A stretch of 49,922 nucleotides of DNA from Paenibacillus sp. Soil787 (GCF_001429545.1 NZ_LMSP01000044.1:410031-459952), one strand, 5' to 3'; shown: positions 1 through 8,057, numbered from the stretch's first letter. Notes: generated from the sequence alone by a model not told the origin. Numbers and translations are program-made.

Positions 1-593
1 TTATAAACCAGATTTTTGATGTTAAAGATGATGTATAAATGGACACGGGATTTTGAACAAAATAGAAGCAGTTTTGAAACCAAGTTAAAACTATACAATG
101 ATAAGCTGATCAGATTAAATAATGACCTGAACTTTCCCTAATCTGACAAAGATTACGCTAACAGAAAACGATAGTACCATGACGAGCAGGCTGCCGGCAT
201 CATCGGCAGCCTGCTCAACTATCGGGCAGTAATGTGCAATGAAAATGGAATTTTAGGGTGAAACTTAGACAAACTTTGTTGCGTCTTATTTACTATTAGG
301 AAGATATTGATGTGGGGGTGATTACGGTTAATAAATTGCCCCAAAAGCAAAAAATAGAGGATTGCAGTTTCAATGATCTCAAAATCAAGCAAGTCCAATA
401 TGCCTATTTATGTATTTGAACTGACATACGAAGGTAATACAAATCGGCTAACGAGCAGTAGCCTGTTTATATTGAGATAAATGGCCGATACGATAGGGAA
501 TTGAAATTACCTAACTCCAGATCTATTAATCCAAAATAATCTAGAACTAATGTTACTTCCACGAAATGAATCTTATAAGAGGAGGATGCTGAA
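1..593. other. Intergenic stretch with a possible gene tail and one repeat copy
   Basis: No complete gene is recognised here. A frame open from position 7 to the stop at 139-141 (first ATG at 19) gives a lysine- and asparagine-rich peptide that looks like the last 35-40 residues of a protein, but no family is recognised. Positions 154-229 hold a copy of the dispersed hairpin repeat. A short GTG-started frame near 317-410 is AT-rich and has no convincing ribosome binding site. The segment just before 594 carries a good ribosome binding site for the next gene. Confidence 0.4.
154..229 (+). repeat. Dispersed hairpin repeat, copy 1
   Basis: Left motif CTAACAGAAAACGATAGT (158-175) is followed by a perfect 13-bp stem, GAGCAGGCTGCCG at 184-196 and its complement at 204-216, then the right-end motif CGGGCAG at 223-229. 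The same arrangement recurs elsewhere in the window, so this is a repeat family rather than a lone terminator. No T-run follows the stem. Confidence 0.7.
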
Positions 594-1355
594 GTGATTT
601 ATATTTCCATAGTGATTCTAATATTCTTATTTTATATAAGTTTAATTTTACCTACACAATGGTTAAAAATTGAGCAGATTAAACATCCTCTGAATTTAAA
701 TTTGAAAATCCTACAGATTAGTGATTTGCATGTAGAACGACTAAGAATAAGTCCATCGAAAATTACAACTATTATTCATCGCGAGAATCCAAATTATATT
801 ATTATTACAGGTGATTTTACCAAACGAAGTAAAAGTCTCTCCAAACTAGAAAAGTATCTAAGAGCATTGACTATTTGTAACGTGCCAATTTATTGTGTTC
901 TCGGAAACCATGATTATCAGCAAAAAAATGTTAAGGATTTAATCAATCTACTTAGAAAATATGGTTTGCATTTATTAAGGAATGAATCGGTACATTTAGA
1001 TCAATTTGAGTTAATTGGAATTGATGATTTTGATTCAGGTATGAGCAACATTGAAGCATCGTTCCACGCCGTTGATCACAATAGAACTAAAGTCGTTATT
1101 ACCCACGATCCTAACGTAGTCTTACATTTAAATAAACACTATGACTTTTTAATGGCTGGGCATCTTCATGGTAAACAATTTAATATCCCATTTTTTTTTA
1201 GTATCAAAAATGCAGGAGACTTACCTAGGAGGGGAATATATAAAGGTCTCCATAATAATCAATATGGTACTTACTATATATCGAAGGGAATTGGACAGAC
1301 GGGGATTAATGCAAGATTTCTAGTCAGAAGTGAGATAACATTGCACCATCTTTAG
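594..1355 (+). CDS. Membrane-anchored calcineurin-like metallophosphoesterase
   Basis: 253 residues starting at GTG behind AGAGGAGG. An N-terminal hydrophobic segment (about residues 3-20) should anchor it in the membrane with the catalytic domain outside, as in YkuE/YaeI-type phosphoesterases. The metal-binding set is complete: D44-L-H46, G73-D74, G104-N-H-D107, H171 and G189-H-L-H192. Members of this family hydrolyse phosphomonoesters or diesters, some acting on lipid headgroups; the substrate cannot be read from sequence. It stands alone, followed by its own terminator. The gene is markedly more AT-rich than spoVB next to it, which may indicate separate origin. Family assignment is confident; substrate is unknown. 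Confidence 0.85.
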   Translation: MIYISIVILIFLFYISLILPTQWLKIEQIKHPLNLNLKILQISDLHVERLRISPSKITTIIHRENPNYIIITGDFTKRSKSLSKLEKYLRALTICNVPIYCVLGNHDYQQKNVKDLINLLRKYGLHLLRNESVHLDQFELIGIDDFDSGMSNIEASFHAVDHNRTKVVITHDPNVVLHLNKHYDFLMAGHLHGKQFNIPFFFSIKNAGDLPRRGIYKGLHNNQYGTYYISKGIGQTGINARFLVRSEITLHHL

Positions 1356-1367
1356 CTAGATAGAATT

Positions 1368-1400
1368 AAGCCTAGACGAGTAATTCGCATAGGCTTTTTT
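1368..1400 (+). terminator. Rho-independent terminator after the phosphoesterase gene
   Basis: AAGCCTA (1368-1374) pairs with TAGGCTT (1390-1396), followed by a T-run to 1400, 13 bases after the stop codon. Confidence 0.75.
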
Positions 1401-1492
1401 GTGTTGTTTGAATTGGGGAGTTTAACGCAAAGCGATAAACTTCGATTCATTTCTAACAGGGTTATGCAGGATGCTCAATTAATAACTAAAAC

Positions 1493-1520
1493 GCGGCTGC
1501 CGGCACAGATCGGCAGCCGC
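1493..1520 (-). terminator. GC-rich hairpin downstream of spoVB, related to the dispersed repeat
   Basis: A perfect 10-bp stem (GCGGCTGCCG at 1493-1502, complement 1511-1520) with an 8-base loop. On the minus strand it is followed by GTTTTAG, so it can terminate spoVB transcription about 140 bases after that gene's stop. The stem core GGCTGCCG matches the stems of the dispersed repeat family, but neither end motif is present. Confidence 0.5.
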
Positions 1521-1660
1521 ATTGTGTGGGATCAACACATCCAGTTACTGCCGATAAAAACCATTCTGTAACCGCTATGTTCAATGGAAAAAGAACATTA
1601 CGCTTTAAGCCAGCAGCGAAAAAACAGCCGATCATGGCGCTTTTTACTTTTCAAGTAAAC

Positions 1661-3211
1661 CTACCATGGAATCGAAAATCTGTGACGCGTACTTTTCCAA
1701 TTCAATGTACCCGTCAATACGAGTGCGGCGAAATAGAGAAACAAGGAACAGACGATTGAAGTGATTACGCACCATAACTGCGGCATACCGTGGCTGGCAA
1801 CATAGTTATAGGTCCAGTGTCCGCATATCACCATCAGCATCATGCAGATCCCAACCTTGACATAAGGACGAATACTCCAATAAAATCCGATCGAGCTTGA
1901 GATGGAAAAGAAGTTTAGCAGTGTTTGTATCACAATGCCGATACCGATGCCGTAAGCAACGCCAATAATACCAAATTGGCTGCCGAACAAGAAGATCGAG
2001 ACACCCTTGAATACGGTGGCTATTACGTAATTCCACAGCGTAGCATTCGCGCGGCCGAGCCCGAGCAGAATCGCATGAAGCGGAGCGTCGAAATAATGCA
2101 GGAAAAACATCGGCGCCAGTATTTTCAGAAGCAGTCCTGCTTCAGGTGCATTATAGACAAGTGCCGTTAGTGGAGTTGCCCACTCGTACAAGATAACGGT
2201 TGCCGGCGCGCCGATCAGGAGTCCCAAGATCATTGCCTGATTCATCCTCTCATGTATGAGCAGACTGTTCTTGTTCGCCGCTGCCTCGCCAATCGCTGGA
2301 ATGAGAGCGGTGGACAAGGACTGCGTGATAAAGCTTGGCATGAAAAGCAGTGGAAACGCATAGCCGGCCAGCTGGCCGAATTGCTTCGTGGCTAACGCCG
2401 TGCCGATGCCGGCCAGCGCCAGGCTGGTTGTAATAAGAAGCGGCTGGAAGGTGCTGTATAACGAATGAATGACACCGTGCCCAGTCGTCGGCAGTCCGAT
2501 CTGCAGCAGCTCGCCGAGTGTGCTTCTTCCTTGTTTCAAATGGCTTGCCCAAGTCTCGCCCGGTATCTTCGATTCACCGTATAGCTTGTAGCTTATCACC
2601 AGGAATAGGAGGCTGATCGCTTCGCTGACAACAGAGGCAGCCATTGCTCCGGCAGCCGCATAAGCGACGCCGTAAGGCAGCAATAGGTGGACCAGCGCAA
2701 GTACACAAGCGATTTGCACCGTATGCTCCAGCACATCGGAAGCGGCAATGGTCTTCATCTGCTGCATGCCGCGGAAATATCCCTTTAATACGGCGGAGAC
2801 AGCGACGATCGGTGCGATCGGCGTAATCGCCAGCATCGCGTAATAAGCGCGTTGGTCGCTTAGCAGAATGGATGCGATCCACTCAGATCCAAGTAACGAT
2901 ATGGTTGTGAGCGCTACGCTCAAGACGCCGGTGACAGCGAGCGAGACATGCAGGATACGCCTCACTTTCATCCGTTCGCCGCGAGTGTGGGCCTCTGCGA
3001 CCAACTTTGAAATTGCCACCGGCAATCCAAGCTCCGTAATCGTAATGACGAGCGGGACGAGCGGATGCGCCATCATCAAGATGCCGATTCCCTCTGCGCC
3101 CAGTACGCGAGCGATATACATGCCGCTGATAAAACCGAGAATACGGTTGATGAAAGCAGCGACAGACAAGACCAGCGTACCTCTCATGAACGATTGCCCG
3201 TGTTGTGACAT
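1661..3211 (-). CDS. spoVB: Stage V sporulation protein B, MurJ/MATE-superfamily flippase
   Basis: 516 residues from the ATG at 3211, which sits 8 bases after AGGAGG; a longer frame reaches 3268 but lacks such a site. The protein is a multi-spanning membrane protein (about 14 hydrophobic segments) of the polysaccharide-transporter/MVF family. The N-terminus, with FMRGTLVLSVAAFINRILGF and the RVLGAEGIG motif, matches the SpoVB subgroup in sequence and length (B. subtilis SpoVB is about 518 residues). SpoVB-type proteins are thought to translocate lipid-linked peptidoglycan precursors for spore cortex synthesis in the mother cell. It is monocistronic here. A paralogous YtgP/MurJ-like flippase is the main alternative; the spoVB call is likely but not certain. 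Confidence 0.8.
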   Translation of the reverse strand: MSQHGQSFMRGTLVLSVAAFINRILGFISGMYIARVLGAEGIGILMMAHPLVPLVITITELGLPVAISKLVAEAHTRGERMKVRRILHVSLAVTGVLSVALTTISLLGSEWIASILLSDQRAYYAMLAITPIAPIVAVSAVLKGYFRGMQQMKTIAASDVLEHTVQIACVLALVHLLLPYGVAYAAAGAMAASVVSEAISLLFLVISYKLYGESKIPGETWASHLKQGRSTLGELLQIGLPTTGHGVIHSLYSTFQPLLITTSLALAGIGTALATKQFGQLAGYAFPLLFMPSFITQSLSTALIPAIGEAAANKNSLLIHERMNQAMILGLLIGAPATVILYEWATPLTALVYNAPEAGLLLKILAPMFFLHYFDAPLHAILLGLGRANATLWNYVIATVFKGVSIFLFGSQFGIIGVAYGIGIGIVIQTLLNFFSISSSIGFYWSIRPYVKVGICMMLMVICGHWTYNYVASHGMPQLWCVITSIVCSLFLYFAALVLTGTLNWKSTRHRFSIPW

Positions 3212-3547
3212 GACTTGTGTCCTCCTGTTTATCGAATACTTAAATGTATTCAAAAATTGGAAAAGCATGCGAACAAGCCGGTGTAGATGTCATTTTTGGA
3301 CAATGATGGCGCATAGCGGCGCGGCGGTCCCGTCATCGATTCAAGGGGCAGGCTCTATGACATTATATAAATCCTAGGGCAACCCTTGCTTCGTACTTGT
3401 AATGGCAGCAAGGGGGATGCAGGTAAGGAGAAGAGTATGGTGCGGGTGTTTGAGGACCATTATGATTTAACATAGCCATCTTTTAAGTGAAATTAAGAAC
3501 ACTTAAGTAAGCCACGAGCCGATCGGAGCATGTAATTGCACCATTAC
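3212..3547. other. spoVB upstream region with an inverted repeat
   Basis: GAATAC (3234-3239) and GTATTC (3246-3251) form a perfect 6-bp inverted repeat around TTAAAT, 22 bases upstream of the spoVB ribosome binding site. On the minus strand this includes AATACATT, similar to a sigma-E-type -10 element, but no clear -35 partner was found. The rest of the stretch shows no gene. Confidence 0.35.
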
Positions 3548-3643
3548 CTACCGTCTTTGTTTTAATACGAAGTAAAAAGGAAAGACAGATCCGACAACCA
3601 TGCCCAAGATTCCGGCAATATATAAAGGTTTCATAGGTTTCAT
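3548..3643 (-). CDS. 31-residue single-span membrane peptide
   Basis: ATG at 3643 lies 7 bases after AGGAG. The product begins MKPMKPLYIAGILG, runs through a glycine- and valine-rich hydrophobic segment (about residues 7-26) and ends with the basic tail KQRR. The basic-hydrophobic-basic pattern and good ribosome binding site support a real small membrane protein. No family is recognised. It is isolated between spoVB and the next small ORFs. Confidence 0.55.
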   Translation of the reverse strand: MKPMKPLYIAGILGMVVGSVFPFYFVLKQRR

Positions 3644-3974
3644 TTTGTTCACTCCTGCTAGATTTTTCTAAAGTATTCCACATATGTATAATAACTATCC
3701 AAACGAAGGTTCCTATGCATTACAATGACATGAGCTCCATCCCACAAATAAGAAAGGCGAAGTTATTCGACAATACAATTTAGCTGAAAATGAGCAGACT
3801 ACGTAACATTTCAAAGGAATGTCGGTTTTTTGTGAGGTCGAAAACCCGCGTTTTGCTGGGTGGGGATTGGTATATTATGTCAGGAGTGGCTTGTTGCTAT
3901 ATTTCCAACAAACCCGGTCAAGTAAACCGGGTTTGTTGATGCTTTGATAGTATTTTACCGGTTAAGTAACAACT
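3644..3974. other. Intergenic stretch with a long hairpin
   Basis: No gene is visible. Its main feature is the 13-bp perfect hairpin at 3906-3938. The sequence around 3790 contains AATGAGCAG, resembling the right end of some dispersed repeat copies, but nothing else of the repeat is present there. Confidence 0.4.
3906..3938. terminator. Strong bidirectional hairpin, probable terminator
   Basis: CAACAAACCCGGT (3906-3918) pairs perfectly with 3926-3938 around a 7-base loop. It follows the minus-strand small ORF ending at 3975 by 36 bases. There is no clean T-run on either side, so termination is plausible but not certain. Confidence 0.5.
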
Positions 3975-4055
3975 TTACTTCGATTTCTTTTGTTCTCCAG
4001 TTTTACCTGATGACGTGGCATGCTTTGGGTTGTTAGTGTCTTTAGTTTTGCTCAT
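3975..4055 (-). CDS. 26-residue lysine/serine-rich small protein
   Basis: ATG at 4055, behind GGAGGTGAAC with 7 bases between, one of the best ribosome binding sites in the window. The product (MSKTKDTNNPKHATSSGKTG, then EQKKSK) is highly hydrophilic, basic and probably disordered. It lies directly downstream of another minus-strand small ORF with a similar MSxKxK start. No family is recognised; such short polar proteins are common in spore formers. Confidence 0.55.
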   Translation of the reverse strand: MSKTKDTNNPKHATSSGKTGEQKKSK

Positions 4056-4131
4056 GTTTATTGTTCACCTCCTATCTTATACCATAAAAGTGTTTCTCAA
4101 AACCGTAATCCTTATTAGAAAAATGGTTGTT

Positions 4132-4271
4132 TTAATAAACCAGAACTTTCGTTCGAATGACGAGACAAGAATCTATATCAATTCCCCACTGAATGAAAGC
4201 ATCAGTAGCATTAGCCCCTCCCGAGACCGGACTTTCATCGGCTGAAGATTTGTGCTTACTTTTTGACTCAT
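4132..4271 (-). pseudogene. Small polar ORF with a probable one-base deletion in an A-run
   Basis: ATG at 4271 follows GGAGG by 7 bases. Read straight, it gives 32 residues ending at 4173 with an unprotein-like tail. If the AAAAA run four codons in had one more A, translation would continue for 46 residues (MSQKSKHKSSADESPVSGGA, then NATDAFIQWGIDID and onward) to the stop at 4132. That shifted product looks like a genuine small protein and resembles its neighbour at 3975-4055 at the N-terminus. Either a frameshift mutation, a sequencing error or slippage on the A-run could explain it. Confidence 0.45.
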
Positions 4272-4358
4272 AACAAAACCTCCATATCAATAATTGATTT
4301 CAAGTCAATTATAAGTGACTCAAAGTCAATTGTTAATGAGTAATGCATAATGAAATAA

Positions 4359-4646
4359 GAATAGGCCAATGGGCAGATCTCTCGAGAATTTAATTCTGAT
4401 GGTGGGATATCGAAAGATGAATTGAGTAATCTTCTTTTGAGAACACGGTCCGAATCGGCAAGTATATTATCAGTTTTGTCCGAGGAGGATTTAAAAAGGG
4501 AAGTCATAATTCGCTATGACTTGGAGGATTGGAACAGAATGCTTCGGGTTAACGCTTTAGAAGATGGATACCATGCAGGGCAAATTGTGCTACTCTCCAA
4601 ATTATTAAAAGATTCGAATGAACACATAACAGGACAGTATCATTGA
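4359..4646 (+). pseudogene. 5'-truncated DinB/DUF1572-type gene remnant
   Basis: The open frame runs from just after a TAG at 4356 to TGA at 4646 without a plausible start for its coding-like 5' part. It contains REFNSDGGISKDEL, then SASILSVLSEEDL, DLEDWNRM, YHAGQIVLLSKLLKDS and an ending HITGQYH. This order matches the C-terminal half of DinB-superfamily DUF1572 proteins, four-helix metal-binding proteins of about 150-170 residues whose last metal histidine lies in the H-x-GQI motif. The first half is missing, and an adjacent frame upstream carries residues resembling its continuation. It is followed 10 bases later by a dispersed repeat copy. Confidence 0.6.
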
Positions 4647-4656
4647 TCATTCATTC

Positions 4657-4720
4657 AACGGAAACGATAGTGGGAGCTGCCGCAAGGATAGCTTCTTTTT
4701 TTGTCCATTGAACGGGCAGT
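4657..4720 (+). repeat. Dispersed hairpin repeat, copy 2
   Basis: AACGGAAACGATAGT (4657-4671), then GGGAGCTGCC...ATAGCTTC as an imperfect stem, a run of seven T, and the right end CCATTGAACGGGCAG (4705-4719). Confidence 0.7.
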
Positions 4721-4811
4721 TTAATACAGTAGCGTTTTCAATTAAGCTTCAAAGAGCAAGCGACTTTGAATGGTTTAGAAGTGCTGATAGCAGGTAATGG
4801 AACGCAAATTA

Positions 4812-5033
4812 TCATTGCTGACAAAGCGAGCATTTTTCTCGTATAAATAAATTTGCGTATCCTTCTTCGTAGAATTGGATAGCTTCTTCTTCGTTATCAA
4901 ATTGTAACCATGTTCCACCTTGAACTTGTCTATTGAATTTTTCATCTGGATAAGTAAGAGGGATGATAGGACAAGTTCTATTATGGATAATGACTACTTC
5001 AGAGCTGATCTGCAACCACCACATATTTTGCAT
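4812..5033 (-). CDS. Small cysteine-containing hypothetical protein
   Basis: 73 residues from an ATG placed 7 bases after AAGGAGG. The product has three cysteines, two of them in a C-terminal CSLC motif, and an acidic middle (DNEEEAIQFYEEGY). A Cx2C end can bind a metal or form a disulfide, but there is no second Cx2C pair. No family is recognised. It is monocistronic; the strong ribosome binding site and typical composition support a real gene. Confidence 0.65.
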   Translation of the reverse strand: MQNMWWLQISSEVVIIHNRTCPIIPLTYPDEKFNRQVQGGTWLQFDNEEEAIQFYEEGYANLFIREKCSLCQQ

Positions 5034-5120
5034 TGAATTACCTCCTTAAACTCTTAACAATGGTAATCATTATTATACTGTAATCATAGTAGATTTTTGA
5101 TCCCGTACAACAGACGATTA

Positions 5121-5148
5121 AACTAAACGGAAAACTATAGCCCAATAA
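5121..5148 (+). repeat. Dispersed hairpin repeat, left half only (copy 3)
   Basis: AACTAAACGGAAAACTATAG (5121-5140) followed by CCCAATAA matches the left part of the repeat, as in the copy at 10227. Stem and right end are absent; the phospholipase-like remnant starts here instead. Confidence 0.5.
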
Positions 5149-5149
5149 A

Positions 5150-5490
5150 AAGTCGATAGAAGATAGAACACTATTTTTACTTGGAAGCATTGCTCCAGAT
5201 GTTCACCTAAAGACGCATCACATTTCTTTATAGGTGATGTACGGGATTATTCAAGAAGCATTGATTACAAAGGATGTTTATATAAATATAGTTCGCAAGA
5301 AGAAAGTCAATATATATTGGGATATTTTACACATTTAATCTGGCTGAAAGGTTGTTATTTACCTTGGTTGAGAAACAGAATGGAAGCTAATAAAGAAGTA
5401 TTGAATTTATATACATGCTTGGACTTCCTTCCGCGAAAAAAAGACTTGAGGCTTATTCGAAGCAACTCAAGTCATGTGTTATTGAAGTGA
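5150..5490 (+). pseudogene. Remnant of a zinc-dependent phospholipase C-like gene
   Basis: Frame one gives SIEDRTLFLLGSIAPDVHLK before a stop; frame two, from 5212, gives DASHFFIGDVRDYSRSIDYK, then SQYILGYFTHLIWLKGCYLP and WLRNRMEANKEVLNLY, ending at TGA 5488-5490. The order (LGSIAPDV...GYFTHL...) is that of the zinc-dependent phospholipase C/S1-P1-nuclease-like membrane-hydrolase family in Firmicutes. It lacks a start, carries a frameshift near 5210 and is preceded directly by a half repeat, so it is a decayed fragment. Confidence 0.55.
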
Positions 5491-5507
5491 AGGTTTACAA
5501 CCAAATT

Positions 5508-6200
5508 TTACGAAGCAGGTCGTTTAAAAAAAGCGATAAGACGGCCCTCATGAGGAACAACGGATGCGAGCTCCCAACCTTCTTTGCCCCACTTGGATAG
5601 TGCATAATCCAAGACGCTAACCTCGGTCTCATTTTGAGTTAAATAATCACTTAATCCTGTTTCTGCACTATAATCCCATCTTTGAATTTGATCATTTTCT
5701 CTATTTTGATGAACGACTCCGCGATATTTTTTATTTAAGCGTATATTTGCTTTAGAGATAGCCGCGATAATTGAATCTTGTTCCGTTTCGTCTAAAGCTA
5801 AAATATCAGGAGCGAGAGGAACCTTAAACTTAACGTGAGAGTGAAATACTCGTAATACAAATGTTCCAACGGGCTTTTCATGTTCATCCTTCACTACACA
5901 CCACATGCATCTTTCTCTTTCTTCCGGCGGACCCCAATGTTCCAAAGAATGAGGCATATTAAACCCCGGTTTTAAGTTATAGCCGGCATTCGTCACTTCT
6001 TTAAGAATGGGCTGTAACAGTTTATGAATATAAACGCCATAAGAAGGTTCTCCTATTTTTTCAAAGGTGTCCGTCAATTCGTCATAGTGATCCTGTAATA
6101 CCGACACCCACATCTGTTGAATATGTTGATTCACATATGCTGCCAAACTCTGAATCGTAATTTCTTGGTTTGTTTCAAAATATTCTTTCCACGCTTTCAT
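5508..6200 (-). CDS. Hypothetical protein with a C-terminal DUF4177-like segment
   Basis: 230 residues, ATG at 6200 behind AAAAGGAGCTGTGAGGA. The protein is soluble, without signal peptide or membrane segments. It has an HSLEHWGPPEERERCMWCVV segment in the middle and a C-terminal stretch LSKWGKEGWELASVVPHEGR that resembles the core of DUF4177-like small domains. The family is probably DUF6022, but this is recalled from length and context only. It is divergent from the TetR-family gene at 6459 and separated from it by about 260 bases, so it could be a target of that regulator. Confidence 0.6.
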   Translation of the reverse strand: MKAWKEYFETNQEITIQSLAAYVNQHIQQMWVSVLQDHYDELTDTFEKIGEPSYGVYIHKLLQPILKEVTNAGYNLKPGFNMPHSLEHWGPPEERERCMWCVVKDEHEKPVGTFVLRVFHSHVKFKVPLAPDILALDETEQDSIIAAISKANIRLNKKYRGVVHQNRENDQIQRWDYSAETGLSDYLTQNETEVSVLDYALSKWGKEGWELASVVPHEGRLIAFFKRPAS

Positions 6201-6305
6201 TCCTCACAGCTCCTTTTGTTAATGTAATTTTCATGCCTGAACGACCTTCTTATACCTCTGTTGCATGAATGAGTTTAACCCCCACCTTTCCCAACACTTT
6301 TTCGT

Positions 6306-6335
6306 TTAAACAACATGACGTTGTTTTGCTATAAT
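6306..6335 (+). promoter_or_regulatory. Promoter and overlapping operator of the TetR gene
   Basis: TTAAAC (6306-6311) and TATAAT (6330-6335) are spaced by 18 bases. AAACAAC (6308-6314) and GTTGTTT (6320-6326) form a 7-bp inverted repeat around ATGAC inside this spacer, the expected position for an operator that represses its own promoter. Confidence 0.5.
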
Positions 6336-6458
6336 TATATGGCGAAGGTGTAGCCCCAACAACCGATTCATTTCTAGGTAATGTTGTCTATACGACAAAC
6401 AGACCGTAAGTGTATTGGGAAAATGATGAAATCATACAAATGGAGGGAGATTGTTTTC

Positions 6459-7052
6459 ATGAAGAAGTCAGTGGATCCGCGTGTGAAAAGAACCCGGAAT
6501 ATGTTAAAAGAGGCACTGCTCGTTCTCATCGAAGAAAAAGGATTTGATGCGATCACGATACGTGATTTAACCGAACGCGCTGAAATCAATCGCGCTACGT
6601 TCTACCAGCATTACCAGGACAAATTCGATTTACTGGATCAAACCATTGATGAGATGCTGTTATCTTTTGCGACATATGCTTCTCCAAAAAGCTCGACAGA
6701 ATTTACGGATAACGATGGTACAATTCCAATTTTCTCAAGAATGTTTGAATTTATCTCAGAGCATGAATTCTTTTTTCAAGTGATGATGGGGAAGCATAGT
6801 GTTCCTTTTTTCCAGAACCGCTTCCTTAACATTACCCGTAAGTTTATGGACGAGAAGATGAAGAATATTCATCCGCATCCTGAAAAAATGTCGATCCCGA
6901 AGGAGATTTTTATACAATATATGGTATTTTCAAATCTTGGTTTGATCTCCTATTGGTTAGAAAGCGATATGCAGTATTCGGCTAAATATATGGCAAAGCA
7001 GCTGTCCGAGTTGACAATTAGAGGTCCATTTACTGCAGCCGGACTAAAGTAA
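6459..7052 (+). CDS. TetR/AcrR-family transcriptional regulator
   Basis: 197 residues from the ATG at 6459, 9 bases after GGAGGGAG; a longer frame starts at 6381 without such a site. Residues about 8-55 form the TetR-type helix-turn-helix: RTRNMLKEALLVLIEEKGFD, ITIRDLTERAEINRATFYQH and YFxDK-like YQDKFDLL. The C-terminal half is a helical ligand domain of the type often annotated TetR_C, with no recognised ligand. The gene is divergent from 5508-6200 and has a candidate operator in its own promoter, suggesting autoregulation. The DNA-binding call is confident; the inducer is unknown. Confidence 0.85.
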   Translation: MKKSVDPRVKRTRNMLKEALLVLIEEKGFDAITIRDLTERAEINRATFYQHYQDKFDLLDQTIDEMLLSFATYASPKSSTEFTDNDGTIPIFSRMFEFISEHEFFFQVMMGKHSVPFFQNRFLNITRKFMDEKMKNIHPHPEKMSIPKEIFIQYMVFSNLGLISYWLESDMQYSAKYMAKQLSELTIRGPFTAAGLK

Positions 7053-7080
7053 AACTCTTGGATGCCGAGGTGAACATGGG

Positions 7081-7248
7081 TCAGAAAGTCTGATTTGCCA
7101 GAACATAATTACTCTCAAGCACTTCGTTATCCGATTTAAACACGCCAAAATAATAAGACTTCATATCCATAGGCAATGTGTTCAACTTCCCTTTCCAAAT
7201 GCCATAGGCATCAATTTCCTGGAGATACGAATCGGGGATCGAGGGATC
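7081..7248 (-). pseudogene. C-terminal remnant of an unrecognised protein
   Basis: A minus-strand frame of 55 residues (including SYLQEIDAYGIWKGKLNTLP and MKSYYFGVFKSDNEV) is open between an in-frame TAG at 7251 and TGA at 7081. It lacks a start codon with ribosome binding site and looks like the last part of a soluble protein. The family is not recognised. Confidence 0.4.
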
Positions 7249-7362
7249 CTATGCAGAATCGAGCTAGACTGCGATTGGTACGTTGCCAAATTACTTTAAT
7301 CAATATCTACAGAAAGTTGCGAGTATAGGATTCAATAATAGGGTAAATATGAATAAACAACG

Positions 7363-7387
7363 TTACGCTAACGGAAACGATAGTTCA
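7363..7387 (+). repeat. Dispersed hairpin repeat, left motif (copy 4)
   Basis: TTACGCTAACGGAAACGATA (7363-7382) plus GTTCA is the cleanest version of the left motif. No clear stem follows. It lies 90 bases upstream of the HAD gene, whose 3' side carries another copy. Confidence 0.55.
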
Positions 7388-7476
7388 AGCATAGATAGCT
7401 GAAGGCGTACATCCTGTTTTCTGCCGATATGTATATGTTTAAAATGTAAAAATGAGAGAGCGAAAGGTGAAACGCT

Positions 7477-7941
7477 ATGCAGCTGCTTATTCCTGGACAA
7501 GATAACCTACTAATAAATCATCTTGTTTTAGATTTTAATGGAACGATTGCTTTAGACGGACGGATTTTACCTAATGTCAAGGAGACGCTGTTAGAATTAG
7601 AGAAACTACTTAAGATCCATGTATTAACCGCTGATAGTAACGGTAGTGCCGCTAGAGAATGTGAGGGACTACCCGTAGAGCTGCACGTTATCGGCCAGGA
7701 TGATCAACGAGAGGAGAAAAGAAGATTTGTTCGTACGATTTCACCAGGTGTTGCTGTTATTGGCAACGGGGTAAACGATGAACTAATGTTTCATGAAGCC
7801 GATCTATCAATCGCTGTAATAGGGCAAGAAGGCTGTGCAACGGCGACTTTATTGAGTAGTAAAATAGTCGTCACAGACATAATTGATGGATTGAATTTGT
7901 TGTTAATGCATCATCGGCTCATTCCAACGCTCAGAAAATAA
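7477..7941 (+). CDS. HAD-family hydrolase, soluble P-type-ATPase-like
   Basis: 154 residues, ATG behind GAAAGGTG. Motif I is LDFNGTI with nucleophile D19; N21 replaces the usual second aspartate of DxD, as in the soluble P-type-ATPase-like HAD subgroup. Motif II is T51 in LTADSNG, and motif IV is GNGVNDELM (96-104) with the D101 that helps bind magnesium. There is no cap domain, consistent with the short length. It probably dephosphorylates a small or protein-bound phosphate; the substrate is unknown. It is flanked on both sides by copies of the dispersed repeat. Confidence 0.8.
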   Translation: MQLLIPGQDNLLINHLVLDFNGTIALDGRILPNVKETLLELEKLLKIHVLTADSNGSAARECEGLPVELHVIGQDDQREEKRRFVRTISPGVAVIGNGVNDELMFHEADLSIAVIGQEGCATATLLSSKIVVTDIIDGLNLLLMHHRLIPTLRK

Positions 7942-7959
7942 CAATTTTGTTAGTTCATT

Positions 7960-8037
7960 CTGCCAACGAAAACGATAGTTGAGGGGCTTGCTACGCGGCA
8001 GCTCCTCTTTTGTTTATTAAAGTAAAGGGTAGATTAG
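7960..8037 (+). repeat. Dispersed hairpin repeat, copy 5
   Basis: CTGCCAACGAAAACGATAGT (7960-7979), an imperfect stem GAGGGGCT...GCAGCTCCTC with TTTT after it, and the right end TTTATTAAAGTAAAGGGTAG. The stem plus T-run can terminate the HAD transcript, 40-70 bases after its stop. Confidence 0.65.
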
Positions 8038-8057
8038 TACACGGAAGAAATGATTCT

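Noticed and set aside
2868..3377. Plus-strand frame opposite spoVB
   Set aside because: It is a frame shadow of the spoVB gene; its translation lacks any recognisable domain and its start has no ribosome binding site.
4268..4507. 79-codon minus-strand frame opposite the DinB remnant
   Set aside because: It is antisense to a frame with clear DUF1572 similarity, and its start lacks a ribosome binding site.
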